NCBI GenBank assembly: GCA_024636255.1 | Contig: JAGXHK010000035.1 | Coordinates: forward strand, 1-41,482 | Source: Desulfuromonadales bacterium | GTDB lineage: Bacteria; Desulfobacterota; Desulfuromonadia; Desulfuromonadales; Geoalkalibacteraceae | DNA length: 41,482 nucleotides | Reading direction: 5' to 3' | Shown here: positions 16,131 to 24,875 of the stretch, piece after piece | Layout: every line of letters starts with the position of its first letter | How positions within the stretch are numbered: position 1 is the first letter of the stretch | Translations under genes and position numbers: made by a program | The notes under the pieces: model-generated | Seen by the model: only the letters and a program-made list of their open reading frames with translations | Told to the model about the DNA's origin: nothing | Database searches by the model: none

Positions 16131-18131
16131 CTAGCTCCGGTCGCTTAAGGCGATCTCAACTTTTTTTGCAAGCTGCGCTCCGGTAAATCCGAAATGCTCC
16201 ATGAGAAGGTCGCCGCGCGCGCTGGCCCCAAAGCGATCCAGGCCGATAATCAGGCCGTCGAGGCCGACGTAGCGCTCCCAGCCGAAAGGGGAGGCCGCTT
16301 CCACTGCGACGCGCAGGGCGGCGCCGGGCAGGACGCTGTGCTTCCAGGAAGAGTCCTGGGCATCGAAAATCTCCCAGGAAGGTAAAGAGACGACACGGGT
16401 GCCGATCCCGTCGCCCTGCAGCACCTCTCGGGCCGCCAGCGCAGGGTGTACTTCGGAGCCGGTGGCGATAAGAATAACCTCCAGGTCCCCGTTTTCGGCC
16501 GCCAAAACATAGCCGCCGCGTTCGCTGTGGGTCGCGTCCGCGTATTTATTCCTGTCGAGCACCGGCAGTCCCTGGCGGCTTAGAATCAGCGCGGTCGGAC
16601 CACTGCGGCGGCTGATCGCCATCTGCCAGGCGACGGATGTCTCATTGGCATCGCAGGGACGGATCACTGTCAGGTTGGGAATCGCGCGCAATCCCGCAAG
16701 CTGTTCGATCGGCTGGTGGGTGGGGCCATCTTCCCCCAAACCGATGGAATCGTGCGTGAACACGTAGATCGGCGCCACCCCCATCAGGGCGGCCAGTCGC
16801 ATCGGCGGGCGCATGTAATCGGAAAAGATCAGAAAGGTCCCGCCGTAGGGAATTAGCCCCGAGGTGTGCGCCAATCCGTTGAGAACTGCGCCCATGGCAT
16901 GCTCGCGCACGCCGAAATGGATATTGCGGCCGCATCCGTAGGCGGTGAAGCTCTGCTCGCCCTTAAGCGTGGTATTGTTGGAGGGACCGAGGTCGGCCGA
17001 TCCGCCGAGCAGTAGCGGAAGCCGCGCGGCCAGTGCGTTCAGAACGATGCCGCTGGCTTTGCGGGTGGGCAGGGGGCCGTCTTCTGTTGCAAAAACCGGC
17101 AGATCTTTGTTCCAGCCATCCGGCAGATGTTCACCCTGAGCCTGCAGGTAGGTCGTCAGGGCTGAATCCGGCCGACCGGCGAGCCGCTCGAATCGTTGTC
17201 GCCAGGCGTCCTCGAGGTCGCCGCCGCGCTCGCCGCACTCGAGCAGGTGCTCTCTTACCGTCTCCGGGATGTGAAACATCGCCTCCGGATCCCGCCCATA
17301 GGCCACTTTCGTCTGGCGCAGTTCCTCGGCCCCGAGCGGCGCCCCGTGTGCCTCGGCGGTATCGACCTTGGTCGGCGCGCCGATCGCTATGTGGGTGCGG
17401 GCGATGATCAGGGAAGGGCGGGGATCGCGCTTGGCCCGCTCGATGGCCTCATCGATCTCGCGAAGGTTCTCGCCCTCGACCCGCTCCACGTGCCAGTCGT
17501 ATCCTCTGAAACGGGTGCCGACATCTTCGCTGAACGCCAGAGAGGTCTCCCCCTCGATGGTGATGCGGTTGTCGAGATAAATCGAGATCAGGTTTCCGAG
17601 TTTCAGATGGCCTGCCAGCGAGGCGGCTTCGGCGGCCACCCCTTCCATGAGGTCGCCATCCGAACAGAGCGAATAAATATGATAGTCGAACAGATCGGGA
17701 TCGATCCGTTCGGCAAGAAAGCGCCCCCCCATGGCCATGCCGACGCCGACGGCGAACTCCTGCCCGAGAGGGCCGGTGGTCGTCTCGACTCCGGGAATAT
17801 CCCCGTACTCGGGATGGCCGGCTGCGGGGCTCTCGAGCTGCCGGAAGTTGCGGATTTCCTCCAGACTGAGCGCGTAGCCCGTCAGGTGCAGCATGGAGTA
17901 GAGGAGCATCGAGGCATGTCCGCAGGAGAGAATGAACCGGTCGCGTCCGGCCCAGTCGGGATTTTTCGGGTTGTATCGCAGGTGCCGCGCATAGAGCAGA
18001 TAGGCGATTGGGGCAGCTTCCATCGGCGTTCCGGGGTGTCCCGATTTGGCCTGCTCGACGGCATCGGCGGCGAGCAGACGGATCGTATCGATCGCTTCGC
18101 GCACCAGCGTTGAATCGGTCTGAGGGGTCAT
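16131..18131 (-). CDS. tkt: Transketolase
   Basis: A 666-residue thiamine-diphosphate enzyme of the pentose phosphate pathway that moves two-carbon units between ketose and aldose phosphates. Seen in order: the N-terminal substrate/TPP site SGHPGTPMEAAP, HASMLLYSMLHL, the TPP-binding run CSDGDLMEGVAAEAAS ending near an Asn in YLDN, the central pyrimidine-binding domain (FGVREHAMGAV, HDSIGLGEDGPTHQP) and a C-terminal regulatory domain. Length is normal. GGAGGAAAT is close to the ATG. It is apparently monocistronic, with terminator hairpins downstream. Confidence 0.96.
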   Translation of the reverse strand: MTPQTDSTLVREAIDTIRLLAADAVEQAKSGHPGTPMEAAPIAYLLYARHLRYNPKNPDWAGRDRFILSCGHASMLLYSMLHLTGYALSLEEIRNFRQLESPAAGHPEYGDIPGVETTTGPLGQEFAVGVGMAMGGRFLAERIDPDLFDYHIYSLCSDGDLMEGVAAEAASLAGHLKLGNLISIYLDNRITIEGETSLAFSEDVGTRFRGYDWHVERVEGENLREIDEAIERAKRDPRPSLIIARTHIAIGAPTKVDTAEAHGAPLGAEELRQTKVAYGRDPEAMFHIPETVREHLLECGERGGDLEDAWRQRFERLAGRPDSALTTYLQAQGEHLPDGWNKDLPVFATEDGPLPTRKASGIVLNALAARLPLLLGGSADLGPSNNTTLKGEQSFTAYGCGRNIHFGVREHAMGAVLNGLAHTSGLIPYGGTFLIFSDYMRPPMRLAALMGVAPIYVFTHDSIGLGEDGPTHQPIEQLAGLRAIPNLTVIRPCDANETSVAWQMAISRRSGPTALILSRQGLPVLDRNKYADATHSERGGYVLAAENGDLEVILIATGSEVHPALAAREVLQGDGIGTRVVSLPSWEIFDAQDSSWKHSVLPGAALRVAVEAASPFGWERYVGLDGLIIGLDRFGASARGDLLMEHFGFTGAQLAKKVEIALSDRS

Positions 18132-18280
18132 GATTATTTCCTCCAGGTTAATTTACCGAAAGATATTCAAGCAGCCGCAGTGCCTGAATTCAAGAGAAAA
18201 TGCCGCGGCGTTCAAAATTCGCTACAATAGAAAAGCGGTCTCTTTTGGCCGCGCAAATTCAGACCCAAAGGAGGTAGTAC

Positions 18281-18736
18281 ATGCTCTACTTCGCCTATGG
18301 CGCCAATCTCGACCCGGAAACCCTTGCCGCACGCGGGGTCACTTTCTCCCGCCTATGCACCGGGCGGGTTAAAAACGCCCGCCTCGTCTTCCATAAGCCG
18401 GGACATGACGGTACCGGAAAAGCTGATTTGCAGGATGACCGCGGCGGGTATGTCGAAGGGGTCATCTACGATGTGGCCGATGCGGCTTTAGACAACCTCG
18501 ATGTCTACGAAGGGGTCGATAAAGGACATTACCGTCGCATGCGCGTGACGGTGCAGACCTCACGCGGGGAGTTGGAGTGCGTCGCCTATCGTGCGGCCAA
18601 ATTCAAGACCGGACTCAAGCCGAGTCGCACCTATCTTGATGCCATGCTGCGCGGTGCCGATTACCATGACTTGTCGCCGGGATATCGCAACTTCCTCAGT
18701 TCGCATACGACCATGGAAGAAGCCGACCGGAAATAA
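18281..18736 (+). CDS. Gamma-glutamylcyclotransferase/AIG2-like protein
   Basis: The 151-residue protein begins MLYFAYGANL, the substrate-loop motif (YGSNL-like) of the GGCT/AIG2 fold, and has the expected catalytic acid in DVYEGVDKGHYRR. The family releases 5-oxoproline from gamma-glutamyl compounds, though many bacterial members are uncharacterised. AAAGGAGGT precedes the ATG, and a TACAAT -10-like box lies ~60 bp upstream. It converges on the glutathione-synthesis gene gshA, which fits a role in gamma-glutamyl metabolism. Confidence 0.85.
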   Translation: MLYFAYGANLDPETLAARGVTFSRLCTGRVKNARLVFHKPGHDGTGKADLQDDRGGYVEGVIYDVADAALDNLDVYEGVDKGHYRRMRVTVQTSRGELECVAYRAAKFKTGLKPSRTYLDAMLRGADYHDLSPGYRNFLSSHTTMEEADRK

Positions 18737-18751
18737 AGTGGTGGAGAAAAT

Positions 18752-18800
18752 TTTCAGGGCCGGTACCGGGAGGAGGCATTCCCGGTGACCGGCCCTGAAA
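18752..18800. terminator. Long hairpin between convergent genes
   Basis: The arms at 18752-18771 and 18780-18800 pair at 20 of 21 positions with a single-base bulge (TTTCAGGGCCGGT... core) around an 8-nt loop. It probably terminates the GGCT-like and gshA transcripts from either side; the T-tract is short (TTTT on the minus strand). Confidence 0.6.
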
Positions 18801-18823
18801 GGTCTTGCTAGAGGGAGTAAGAA

Positions 18824-19000
18824 ATGAAGAAGGGATTCTTCACATCGAGAGCCCGCCTGCCACAACAGGCTTTCGATAGTTTTAACTATAGCCGCGGCAA
18901 CCACCAATCTCTACGGTGTTCCCCGCAAATAATAGATAGCGGACCTGCACTCGGAGACTGTGCATTTCCACAGGTCACGGATTGCTCGTCAGTTCGTTGA
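18824..19000 (+). CDS. Possible 58-residue small protein
   Basis: ATG 18824 is preceded at good spacing by GAGGGAG and opens a frame of 58 codons starting MKKGFFTSRARLP and ending in a Cys-containing tail (CSPQ, GDCAF, TDCSS). Its 3' end overlaps the gshA 3' end on the other strand. I recognise no family. The strong ribosome-binding site is the only support; it could equally be chance. Confidence 0.3.
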   Translation: MKKGFFTSRARLPQQAFDSFNYSRGNHQSLRCSPQIIDSGPALGDCAFPQVTDCSSVR

Positions 19001-20354
19001 AACCACAGTGGTCAATCAGGGCCGCGACTTTCTCGTTCCGATCCCCCCGCCAGCGCTGCAGCAGACGTTCCGCCAGGGTAATGCCGCTTTCGGCGATCTC
19101 TGCGATCTCGTCGAGATAAACCGTTTCATCCAACCCGCGATCATCGCGGACCTGTTGGCGGGCCAAGCCCGCACGCGCCGCCTGAACAACCTCCAATGCG
19201 ACCTGTTGCAGGGTGCGTGAGCCCATCGAGGCTCTGAGCCCCTGGCGCCAGGCTGCGCGGTTAAGCACCTGACGCTCCTGTGCGCTCTGATGCCGAAAAA
19301 TCTCCCAGACCTGCGCCAGAGCCTGCGAGTCGTACATGATGCCCTTGACCAGAGCCGCCACCGCCATGGTCAGGCGCGGCGGCAGGCTGTCTGCGGAGCG
19401 CAGTTCGATCTGTGGGCGCAGGCGCGCTTCGGGAAACAGGGTCGAGAGATGCATGTCCCAATCGGCCAGCGTTGCGCGATGCGCGCCATGACCTTCGCGC
19501 AGATAGCGGCGAAAAGTAAAACGCTCTCGGGTCAGATCGAGATAAGCGTCGTTGCGATAAATGAAATACATTGGTACATCGAGCGCCCACTCCACATAGG
19601 TCGGAAATCCAGCCCCTTCAGCAAAGATTTCCGGCAACAGCCCGGTCCGCTCCGGATCGGTGCGATCCCAGATTTCGCCGCGGGTCGAGAGAAAGCCGCT
19701 CGGCTTACCCTCGAGCAGGGGAGAATTGGCGAACAGGGCGTAGAAGAGGGGGGCTAGGGCCAGACTCAGGCGCAGCTTGAGAATGCAGTCGGCTTCGTCC
19801 GCAAAATCCAGATTCACCTGCAGACCGGCGCTCTGCTTCATCATGCGCTGGCCCATATCCCCGGTACGGGACATGTACGGGCCCATTACCCGATAGCGTC
19901 CCTTGGGAATCCAGTCGATCTTGTCGAGGGCGGTAAAAGGCTGCACGCCAAGACCTAGAAAGGCTATCCCCAATCCCTCGGCCGCCCGGATCACCTCCTG
20001 ATGGTGGCGCAGAAAATCGCCCCAGCAGCAATGGATGTCGGGACAGAGTTCGCCGGAGAGTTCAAGCTGGCCGCCCGGTTCGAGGGTAACCGAAGAGTTG
20101 GCGCCGCTGAGCGCGATCAGCAGATCTCTCTCGCGAACCCCGCGCCATGGCGAGGTCCCTTCCAGGCGGGAAAGGAGATGGGCGATCTCGGAATAGTTGG
20201 CCGCTTCGCCGCTATCGCGCATGATCACCAATTTTTCCGACTCGGCGCCGATCCCCCAGCATTTCCGGGGCCGCGCTCCGCCTGCCAGATAGTCGACCAG
20301 ATCCTGCGGCGAATGCACAGGCATATCCAGGCCCGGTTTTGTCATTGTGGTCAT
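18975..20354 (-). CDS. gshA: Glutamate-cysteine ligase, plant-like/class II type
   Basis: A 459-residue enzyme that joins Glu and Cys in the first step of glutathione (or gamma-glutamylcysteine) synthesis. Family landmarks are the N-terminal GIGAESEKLVI (catalytic Glu pair), TLEPGGQLELSGE, DWIPKGRYRVM and QSAGLQVNLDF, all typical of the GCS2/plant-type group and not of E. coli GshA. AAGGTAG precedes the ATG; an in-frame second ATG follows three codons later. No gshB is adjacent, so the final product cannot be told from this window. Confidence 0.9.
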   Translation of the reverse strand: MTTMTKPGLDMPVHSPQDLVDYLAGGARPRKCWGIGAESEKLVIMRDSGEAANYSEIAHLLSRLEGTSPWRGVRERDLLIALSGANSSVTLEPGGQLELSGELCPDIHCCWGDFLRHHQEVIRAAEGLGIAFLGLGVQPFTALDKIDWIPKGRYRVMGPYMSRTGDMGQRMMKQSAGLQVNLDFADEADCILKLRLSLALAPLFYALFANSPLLEGKPSGFLSTRGEIWDRTDPERTGLLPEIFAEGAGFPTYVEWALDVPMYFIYRNDAYLDLTRERFTFRRYLREGHGAHRATLADWDMHLSTLFPEARLRPQIELRSADSLPPRLTMAVAALVKGIMYDSQALAQVWEIFRHQSAQERQVLNRAAWRQGLRASMGSRTLQQVALEVVQAARAGLARQQVRDDRGLDETVYLDEIAEIAESGITLAERLLQRWRGDRNEKVAALIDHCGFNELTSNP

Positions 20355-20435
20355 GCTCTACCTTACCATGAAGCGCCAGTGAGGCAATTTTTTCACTCCG
20401 GATGAGAAGGAGATCCGCCCCGCTTCATCAAGAGA

Positions 20436-21740
20436 TCAGCTGTGCAGGTAGCGAGTGATCGTTTTAGCGATCGTTTCGAAAATCCGGCTGAACTCCTGTT
20501 CATCCATTTCGAGCAAAGTGATGCGGAAACCCTGCAGGGGGGTGAAAAAGGATGACAGCGGAACCACGCAAATACCGGTCGCGGCCAGCAGATAATAGAC
20601 AAAGCGCTTGTCCGGAGAGACTCCGCCCGCGCTGACCAGATTCTCGACAAGGTCCCGGACTTCAGGGTTTTCAATCGGCAGGCTCTGGTGAGAAGTGAGA
20701 ACCCCTTCCTTGAAGGCGACGCTCATGTAAAAAGCGCCGTTGGTCCGGTTGACCTTGACTCCGGGCAGAACTTTGAGAATTTTGTAGGCGGTGTTCGAAT
20801 GGCGCTCGTATCGCGATTTTCGCTCTTCCAGGTATTCGGAGTATTTGGGGTGACTCAGAATGGCCGGAATCGCTTTCTGCGGCAGAGTGGTCGAGCAGAC
20901 CTCGACCATTTTCGAATCCACAACACTTTGTATATAGCGGCGAAACACCTGATCCTTGTCCGCATTATAGACTTCAATCCAGCCGCAACGCGAACCGGGC
21001 CAGGGCAGTTCCTTGCTGATCCCTTTCATGCAGATCGCCGGCACTTCGCCGATCAGGTCGGATATCGGCTTGGTCGATTGGCCGTTGTAGACCAGGTTCT
21101 GGTAGATTTCATCTGCAATGATGAACAGGTCGTATTCGCGGGCAATATCGATCATTTCACGAAGAATTCGCTCCGGCCACACGGCTCCTGTCGGATTGTC
21201 AGGATTGATGATCAGAATGCCGGAGATGGCCGGGTTGTATTTAACCGACAGGCGCAGGTCATCGAGGTCCGGATACCAGTTATTATCCGGATCGAGTCGG
21301 TAGCAGACAGGCCTCTGACCGGCGTGCGCAGCCTCGCCCGAAGAGTGCGTGGAGTAGGTGGGGGAGGGGCCGATGACACGGGCCTCGCGGCGCAGAAGAC
21401 CATAGACTTTCTGGATCGCATCGCCCAGACCATTGAAAAAGATAATGTCATCGGAGGTGATCTGGATCTTTCCGCGCCGGTTCGTCATTTCGGCTAGAAA
21501 TTCGCGTGTTTCCAGTACGCCTTTGGTCGAGCAGTACCCGTAGGTACAATCCTTCATGGCGAGATCGGCCACGATCTCCTTCATCCAGATCGGGATTTTT
21601 TCCCCCTTGGCGACCGGATCGCCGATATTCTCCATATTGACCTTGATGCCGAGTTTCTTGAGTTTCTCGGCGATCTCCACAATCGCGCGAATCTCGTAGG
21701 TCAACTCGCCAGCACCGATATGAACGATATTGTTGCGCAT
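20436..21740 (-). CDS. PLP-dependent class I/II aminotransferase
   Basis: A 434-residue fold-type I aminotransferase. The PLP site shows NPDNPTGAVWP, IADEIYQNLVYNG and the Schiff-base lysine in MKGISKELPWPGSRCGW. The N-terminus (MRNNIVHIGAGELTYEIRAI) and STKGVLETREFLAE are those of the AlaA/aspartate-aminotransferase-like bacterial group. The amino-acid substrate cannot be read. It lies 81 bp upstream of gshA on the same strand and might share its transcript. Confidence 0.88.
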   Translation of the reverse strand: MRNNIVHIGAGELTYEIRAIVEIAEKLKKLGIKVNMENIGDPVAKGEKIPIWMKEIVADLAMKDCTYGYCSTKGVLETREFLAEMTNRRGKIQITSDDIIFFNGLGDAIQKVYGLLRREARVIGPSPTYSTHSSGEAAHAGQRPVCYRLDPDNNWYPDLDDLRLSVKYNPAISGILIINPDNPTGAVWPERILREMIDIAREYDLFIIADEIYQNLVYNGQSTKPISDLIGEVPAICMKGISKELPWPGSRCGWIEVYNADKDQVFRRYIQSVVDSKMVEVCSTTLPQKAIPAILSHPKYSEYLEERKSRYERHSNTAYKILKVLPGVKVNRTNGAFYMSVAFKEGVLTSHQSLPIENPEVRDLVENLVSAGGVSPDKRFVYYLLAATGICVVPLSSFFTPLQGFRITLLEMDEQEFSRIFETIAKTITRYLHS

Positions 21741-21790
21741 GATTTATTCCCCCACTTTCTCAACGTTTTTTTTTGATGGAATCTAAATGC

Positions 21791-21829
21791 AAAAAGGGCT
21801 ACGCAACATTGCTGCCCGTAGCCCTTTTC
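21791..21829. terminator. Strong rho-independent terminator
   Basis: Perfect 12-bp stem AAAAGGGCTACG/CGTAGCCCTTTT around a 13-nt loop, with A-runs and T-runs on both sides. It ends the leftward transcript from the bactofilin side, ~260 bp beyond the bactofilin stop, and stands just ahead of the aminotransferase gene. Confidence 0.85.
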
Positions 21830-21868
21830 TCGCTGGTGACGTAAGCTGATTAATCCGAGATAGAGTCG

Positions 21869-21985
21869 TCAGACAGGCGTAGGCGATCCTGCGGTTGCCA
21901 CCTGTGCGGCGACCGCGTTCATAGCTCGCGCTATCATCGTCTGAGCGTACATTGATTGAATAACTCCGTGTATCCCACGATTCAT
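21869..21985 (-). CDS. Possible 38-residue small protein or structured RNA in terminator-bounded gap
   Basis: In the 345-bp gap between bactofilin and the aminotransferase, the minus strand holds a short frame MNRGIHGVIQSMYAQ.. ending ..GSPTPV, Ala/Met/Gln-rich and protein-like. An internal ATG at 21952 has GGAG 11 nt upstream and would give 27 residues. The same bases can fold as RNA: UCAGAC at the start pairs with GUCUGA over the stop, enclosing ATAGC/GCTAT and GCGGT/ACCGC hairpins, then the terminator follows. Upstream the frame is open for ~14 more codons without ATG, so it may be the remnant of a longer gene. Confidence 0.3.
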   Translation of the reverse strand: MNRGIHGVIQSMYAQTMIARAMNAVAAQVATAGSPTPV

Positions 21986-22085
21986 ATTATGCAGTTCTGC
22001 AATAGCATGTGGAGTAAGGAAATGTCAATCGACTTCATCGCCCCGGACACTCTTGGATTCTTCGCATTTTCCTGCTAAGTCACTG

Positions 22086-22487
22086 TTATTTCGATTTTTT
22101 CTCGGATTTTTCCGGAGTTGAGACCTGCATTTGCACCGTTCCGTTAAGGACAACCCCGTCCTCGATAAGAAGTGCCGGTGTTTCGATATTGCCTTCGATC
22201 TGTGCGGGGGACCTCAGTTCAACCCGCGAGCTGGCGACAATATTTCCTTTGATCTTGCCACTGAGAATAAGAACTCCGACATTCACTTCGGCTTGCAGAT
22301 CGGCGCTCTGACCAACGATCAGGGTATCCTTTGAGATAATTTCACCCCGAAAGGTCCCGTCCACACGCACAATTTCAGTAAAGGCAAGCTTCCCCTCGAA
22401 CTGGCTTCCGGGACCGAGAAAAGCCTTCACATCACTTTTTTCCAACGGCGTTTCTTTGCGCGCCACCTGTTTCCCCTTTCCGAACAT
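22086..22487 (-). CDS. Bactofilin
   Basis: A 133-residue polymer-forming cytoskeletal protein. It has the short polar N-terminus of the family, then the beta-helix with repeats of hydrophobic-Gly spacing (VDGTFRGEIISKDTLIVG.., LSGKIKGNIVAS.., IEGNIETPALLIEDG), and a Lys/Glu/Ser tail. Bactofilins assemble without nucleotide. It sits 26 bp after parB. In Myxococcus bactofilin scaffolds position ParA and parS regions, so a link to segregation here is plausible but inferred. No clear ribosome-binding site is visible. Confidence 0.92.
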   Translation of the reverse strand: MFGKGKQVARKETPLEKSDVKAFLGPGSQFEGKLAFTEIVRVDGTFRGEIISKDTLIVGQSADLQAEVNVGVLILSGKIKGNIVASSRVELRSPAQIEGNIETPALLIEDGVVLNGTVQMQVSTPEKSEKKSK

Positions 22488-22513
22488 GATTTAAACCAAC
22501 ACGCGCCAGGTCA

Positions 22514-23365
22514 TCAGGAGATGCCAAGCAGCTGCACAAGCCGATTGAGATCATCGGCGGAATTGTAGGAGATTTCAATCCGCCCCCCTTTACCGCGCGG
22601 GGTGATCTTGACAGGGGCACCAAGGGCCCGTTTGAGTTCTCCGGCCAGGTGAACAAGTTCGGGATCGAGTTCCCGGGCGTTTTTTTTCTTGGGCTGGCCG
22701 AAGTTTTTGATCTTCTTGACCATCGCTTCGGCTTCGCGCACCGACATTTTCTTTCGTTGCAGTTCACTGCTGGCCTCAACAATATCCCCTTCATTCTCAA
22801 GCGCCAGCAGCGCCCGTGCGTGGCCCATGGTCAGATGTCCGAGCAGCAGATCCTTGCGCACCGGATCCGGCAGACGCAACAGGCGCAAGGCATTCGCTAC
22901 CGTTGAGCGATCCTTGCCGACGCGACGGGCCACCTCTTCCTGGGAGAGCTCGAAATTGCCCATCAGGTTGCGGTACGCGTCCGCCTCTTCGAGAGGATTG
23001 AGATCCTCTCTCTGGATATTCTCGATCAAGGCCATCTCCAGGGCCCAGTCTTCGGTGACATCCTGAATCACCACTGGAATCTCGGTCAGGCCTGCCTTTT
23101 GGGCCGCCCGCCAGCGCCTTTCGCCAGCGATGATCTGATAATGCTCATCGCCGCGGCGCACCACCAGCGGCTGGATGATCCCTTTTTCCCGCACCGAGGC
23201 GACCAGCTCTTCCATCTTCTCATCGCTGAACGTCTTGCGCGGCTGACCGGAATGGGGCTTGAGCTCTTCGATCGGACAGAGAAAGTATCGCCTCCCGTCG
23301 CTTCCGGATGACGTCGAAGTCAGAAGGGCGCCCATTCCTTTACCGAGGCCCGGACGTTTTGCCAT
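22514..23365 (-). CDS. parB: Chromosome partitioning CTPase/DNA-binding protein ParB
   Basis: The 283-residue protein starts with the GLGKGMGALL tail that stimulates ParA, then the CTP-binding segment GERRWRAAQ and the ENIQREDLNPLEEA box, a central helix-turn-helix (SQEEVARRVGKDRSTVANAL) and a C-terminal dimerisation domain. ParB loads at parS and spreads as a CTP-bound clamp. GGAGG precedes the ATG. It follows parA by 4 bp, and a good parS lies ~3.4 kb away between mnmG and mnmE. Confidence 0.96.
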   Translation of the reverse strand: MAKRPGLGKGMGALLTSTSSGSDGRRYFLCPIEELKPHSGQPRKTFSDEKMEELVASVREKGIIQPLVVRRGDEHYQIIAGERRWRAAQKAGLTEIPVVIQDVTEDWALEMALIENIQREDLNPLEEADAYRNLMGNFELSQEEVARRVGKDRSTVANALRLLRLPDPVRKDLLLGHLTMGHARALLALENEGDIVEASSELQRKKMSVREAEAMVKKIKNFGQPKKKNARELDPELVHLAGELKRALGAPVKITPRGKGGRIEISYNSADDLNRLVQLLGIS

Positions 23366-23369
23366 TTTG

Positions 23370-24134
23370 TTATCCTCCCAATCCGATGATTTCCCGAGCC
23401 AGGTCCAGATACGCCACGGCTCCTTTGGAGCTGACGTCGTAGAGCAGAACCGGCAGTCCGTGGCTCGGAGCCTCGGAGAGACGCACGTTGCGCGGGATTA
23501 CGGTTTGAAAGACCTTGCCGTTAAAATGTTTGCGAACTTCTTCGGAGACCTGGTGAGAGAGATTGTTGCGACCATCGAACATGGTCAGAAGGATGCCGTG
23601 GATCTGCAACTTCGGATTGATCTGCTGCTGAATGATGTGAATGGTGGTCATCAGCTGCGAGAGTCCTTCCATGGCGAAAAACTCGCATTGCAGCGGCACC
23701 AGCACCGAATCGGCGGCGGTAAGCGCATTGACTGTGAGCAGGCCGAGAGAAGGGGGGCAGTCGATTACGATGAAATCGTAATCGGATCGGACCCCGTCCA
23801 GCGAAACCTTCAATTTGGTCTCGCGGGAAAACGCTGAAACCAGCTCGATTTCGGCACCTATCAGATCGGTGTTGGAGGGGGCCACCTGCAGCAGTTCAAG
23901 ATCTGTGGGAATAATCGCATCGGCTAAATCGGCCTCACCGAGCAAGACATGATAGATCGTGCTTTTCAACACCGTCTTGTCGATTCCGACTCCGGTGCAG
24001 GCATTGGCCTGCGGATCCATATCGACAAGCAGAGTGCGCATTTCGGCGGCCGCCAGCGATGCGGCCAGATTAACCGCGGTTGTGGTCTTTCCCACCCCGC
24101 CTTTTTGATTGGCAATGGCGATAATTTTGGCCAT
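23370..24134 (-). CDS. parA: Chromosome partitioning ATPase ParA/Soj
   Basis: A 254-residue ParA ATPase: deviant Walker A KGGVGKTTTAVNL with the signature lysine, switch I LLVDMDPQANAC, Walker B FIVIDCPPSLGLL. There is no N-terminal helix-turn-helix, so it is the short chromosomal Soj type. It dimerises on ATP, binds DNA non-specifically and pulls ParB-parS complexes. GAGGAG precedes the ATG. It is in one leftward unit with rsmG upstream and parB downstream. Confidence 0.97.
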   Translation of the reverse strand: MAKIIAIANQKGGVGKTTTAVNLAASLAAAEMRTLLVDMDPQANACTGVGIDKTVLKSTIYHVLLGEADLADAIIPTDLELLQVAPSNTDLIGAEIELVSAFSRETKLKVSLDGVRSDYDFIVIDCPPSLGLLTVNALTAADSVLVPLQCEFFAMEGLSQLMTTIHIIQQQINPKLQIHGILLTMFDGRNNLSHQVSEEVRKHFNGKVFQTVIPRNVRLSEAPSHGLPVLLYDVSSKGAVAYLDLAREIIGLGG

Positions 24135-24215
24135 GGATCGAACTCCTCACGGATCAGTCGGAGCAAAAGATTAGCACAGGTGGAGGTTAAGCGAAAACAA
24201 TTATTGTCCACTCCG

Positions 24216-24875
24216 TCATACTGTCTTGTGCAGGACAAGAATGGTGCGCGCGGACCGGGATTCCGGCAGTCTAAAAGAACGTGTTTCGCTTAGGGAAAGT
24301 CCGCTCTCCGTGATCCTCTGGCGGCTGGTTGAGAGGTCCTCCTCCACCTCGGCCCCTTTCATGACCAGAAGACGCCCGCCCTCTTTTGTGAGTGGCGCGC
24401 AGGAATCGACAATCGTGCTCAGCGAAGCGAAGGCCCGAGAGACCACCACGTCGAATCGGTTCTTGTCTTCGGCGTTTGCAGCCAGCTCCTCGATGCGTAT
24501 ATGCAGTGCATTCACCCGATCCTGAATGCCGAGCAGGCGGACTGCATGACGCTGAAACTGAATTTTTTTCGCGACCGAATCCACGCTCGTCACCTGCAGT
24601 TCCGGCAGAGCGACTGCGAGCGGTATACCGGGGAAACCTCCCCCGGAGCCAACATCGAGAAGAGACTCGTCTTTTTTCAATAAAGGTATGAGAGTCAGCG
24701 AATCGAGCAGGTGCTTCTCAACCCCTTCTTCAAGAGAACGGATCGCTGTCAGATTCATGCGCCGGTTCCAGCGCAGAAGCTCTTGTAGGAACAGTAACTC
24801 CTTCTCGCAGACCTGGGCGCACAGGGAAATGCCGAGCGCAGCCGCCTGGCTGCGCAACCGGGACGCTGCATCCAT
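24216..24875 (-). CDS. rsmG: 16S rRNA (guanine527-N7)-methyltransferase RsmG
   Basis: A 219-residue SAM-dependent methyltransferase. The SAM loop is LLDVGSGGGFPGIPLAV, with the family runs MNLTAIRSLEEGVEKHLLDSL ahead of it and VVSRAFASLSTIVD after it. It modifies G527 of 16S rRNA. Its ATG overlaps the mnmG stop (TGATG), so it is translationally coupled to the tRNA modification gene, as in many origin clusters. Confidence 0.95.
   Translation of the reverse strand: MDAASRLRSQAAALGISLCAQVCEKELLFLQELLRWNRRMNLTAIRSLEEGVEKHLLDSLTLIPLLKKDESLLDVGSGGGFPGIPLAVALPELQVTSVDSVAKKIQFQRHAVRLLGIQDRVNALHIRIEELAANAEDKNRFDVVVSRAFASLSTIVDSCAPLTKEGGRLLVMKGAEVEEDLSTSRQRITESGLSLSETRSFRLPESRSARTILVLHKTV

Noticed and set aside
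17484-17489. CACGTG in transketolase as a parS
   Set aside because: The flanks do not match the parS consensus beyond the core hexamer.
21869-21985. Similarity of the short Ala/Met/Gln-rich frame to RebB-type 'killing trait' peptides
   Set aside because: Only a loose compositional resemblance by eye; no shared motif I could defend.
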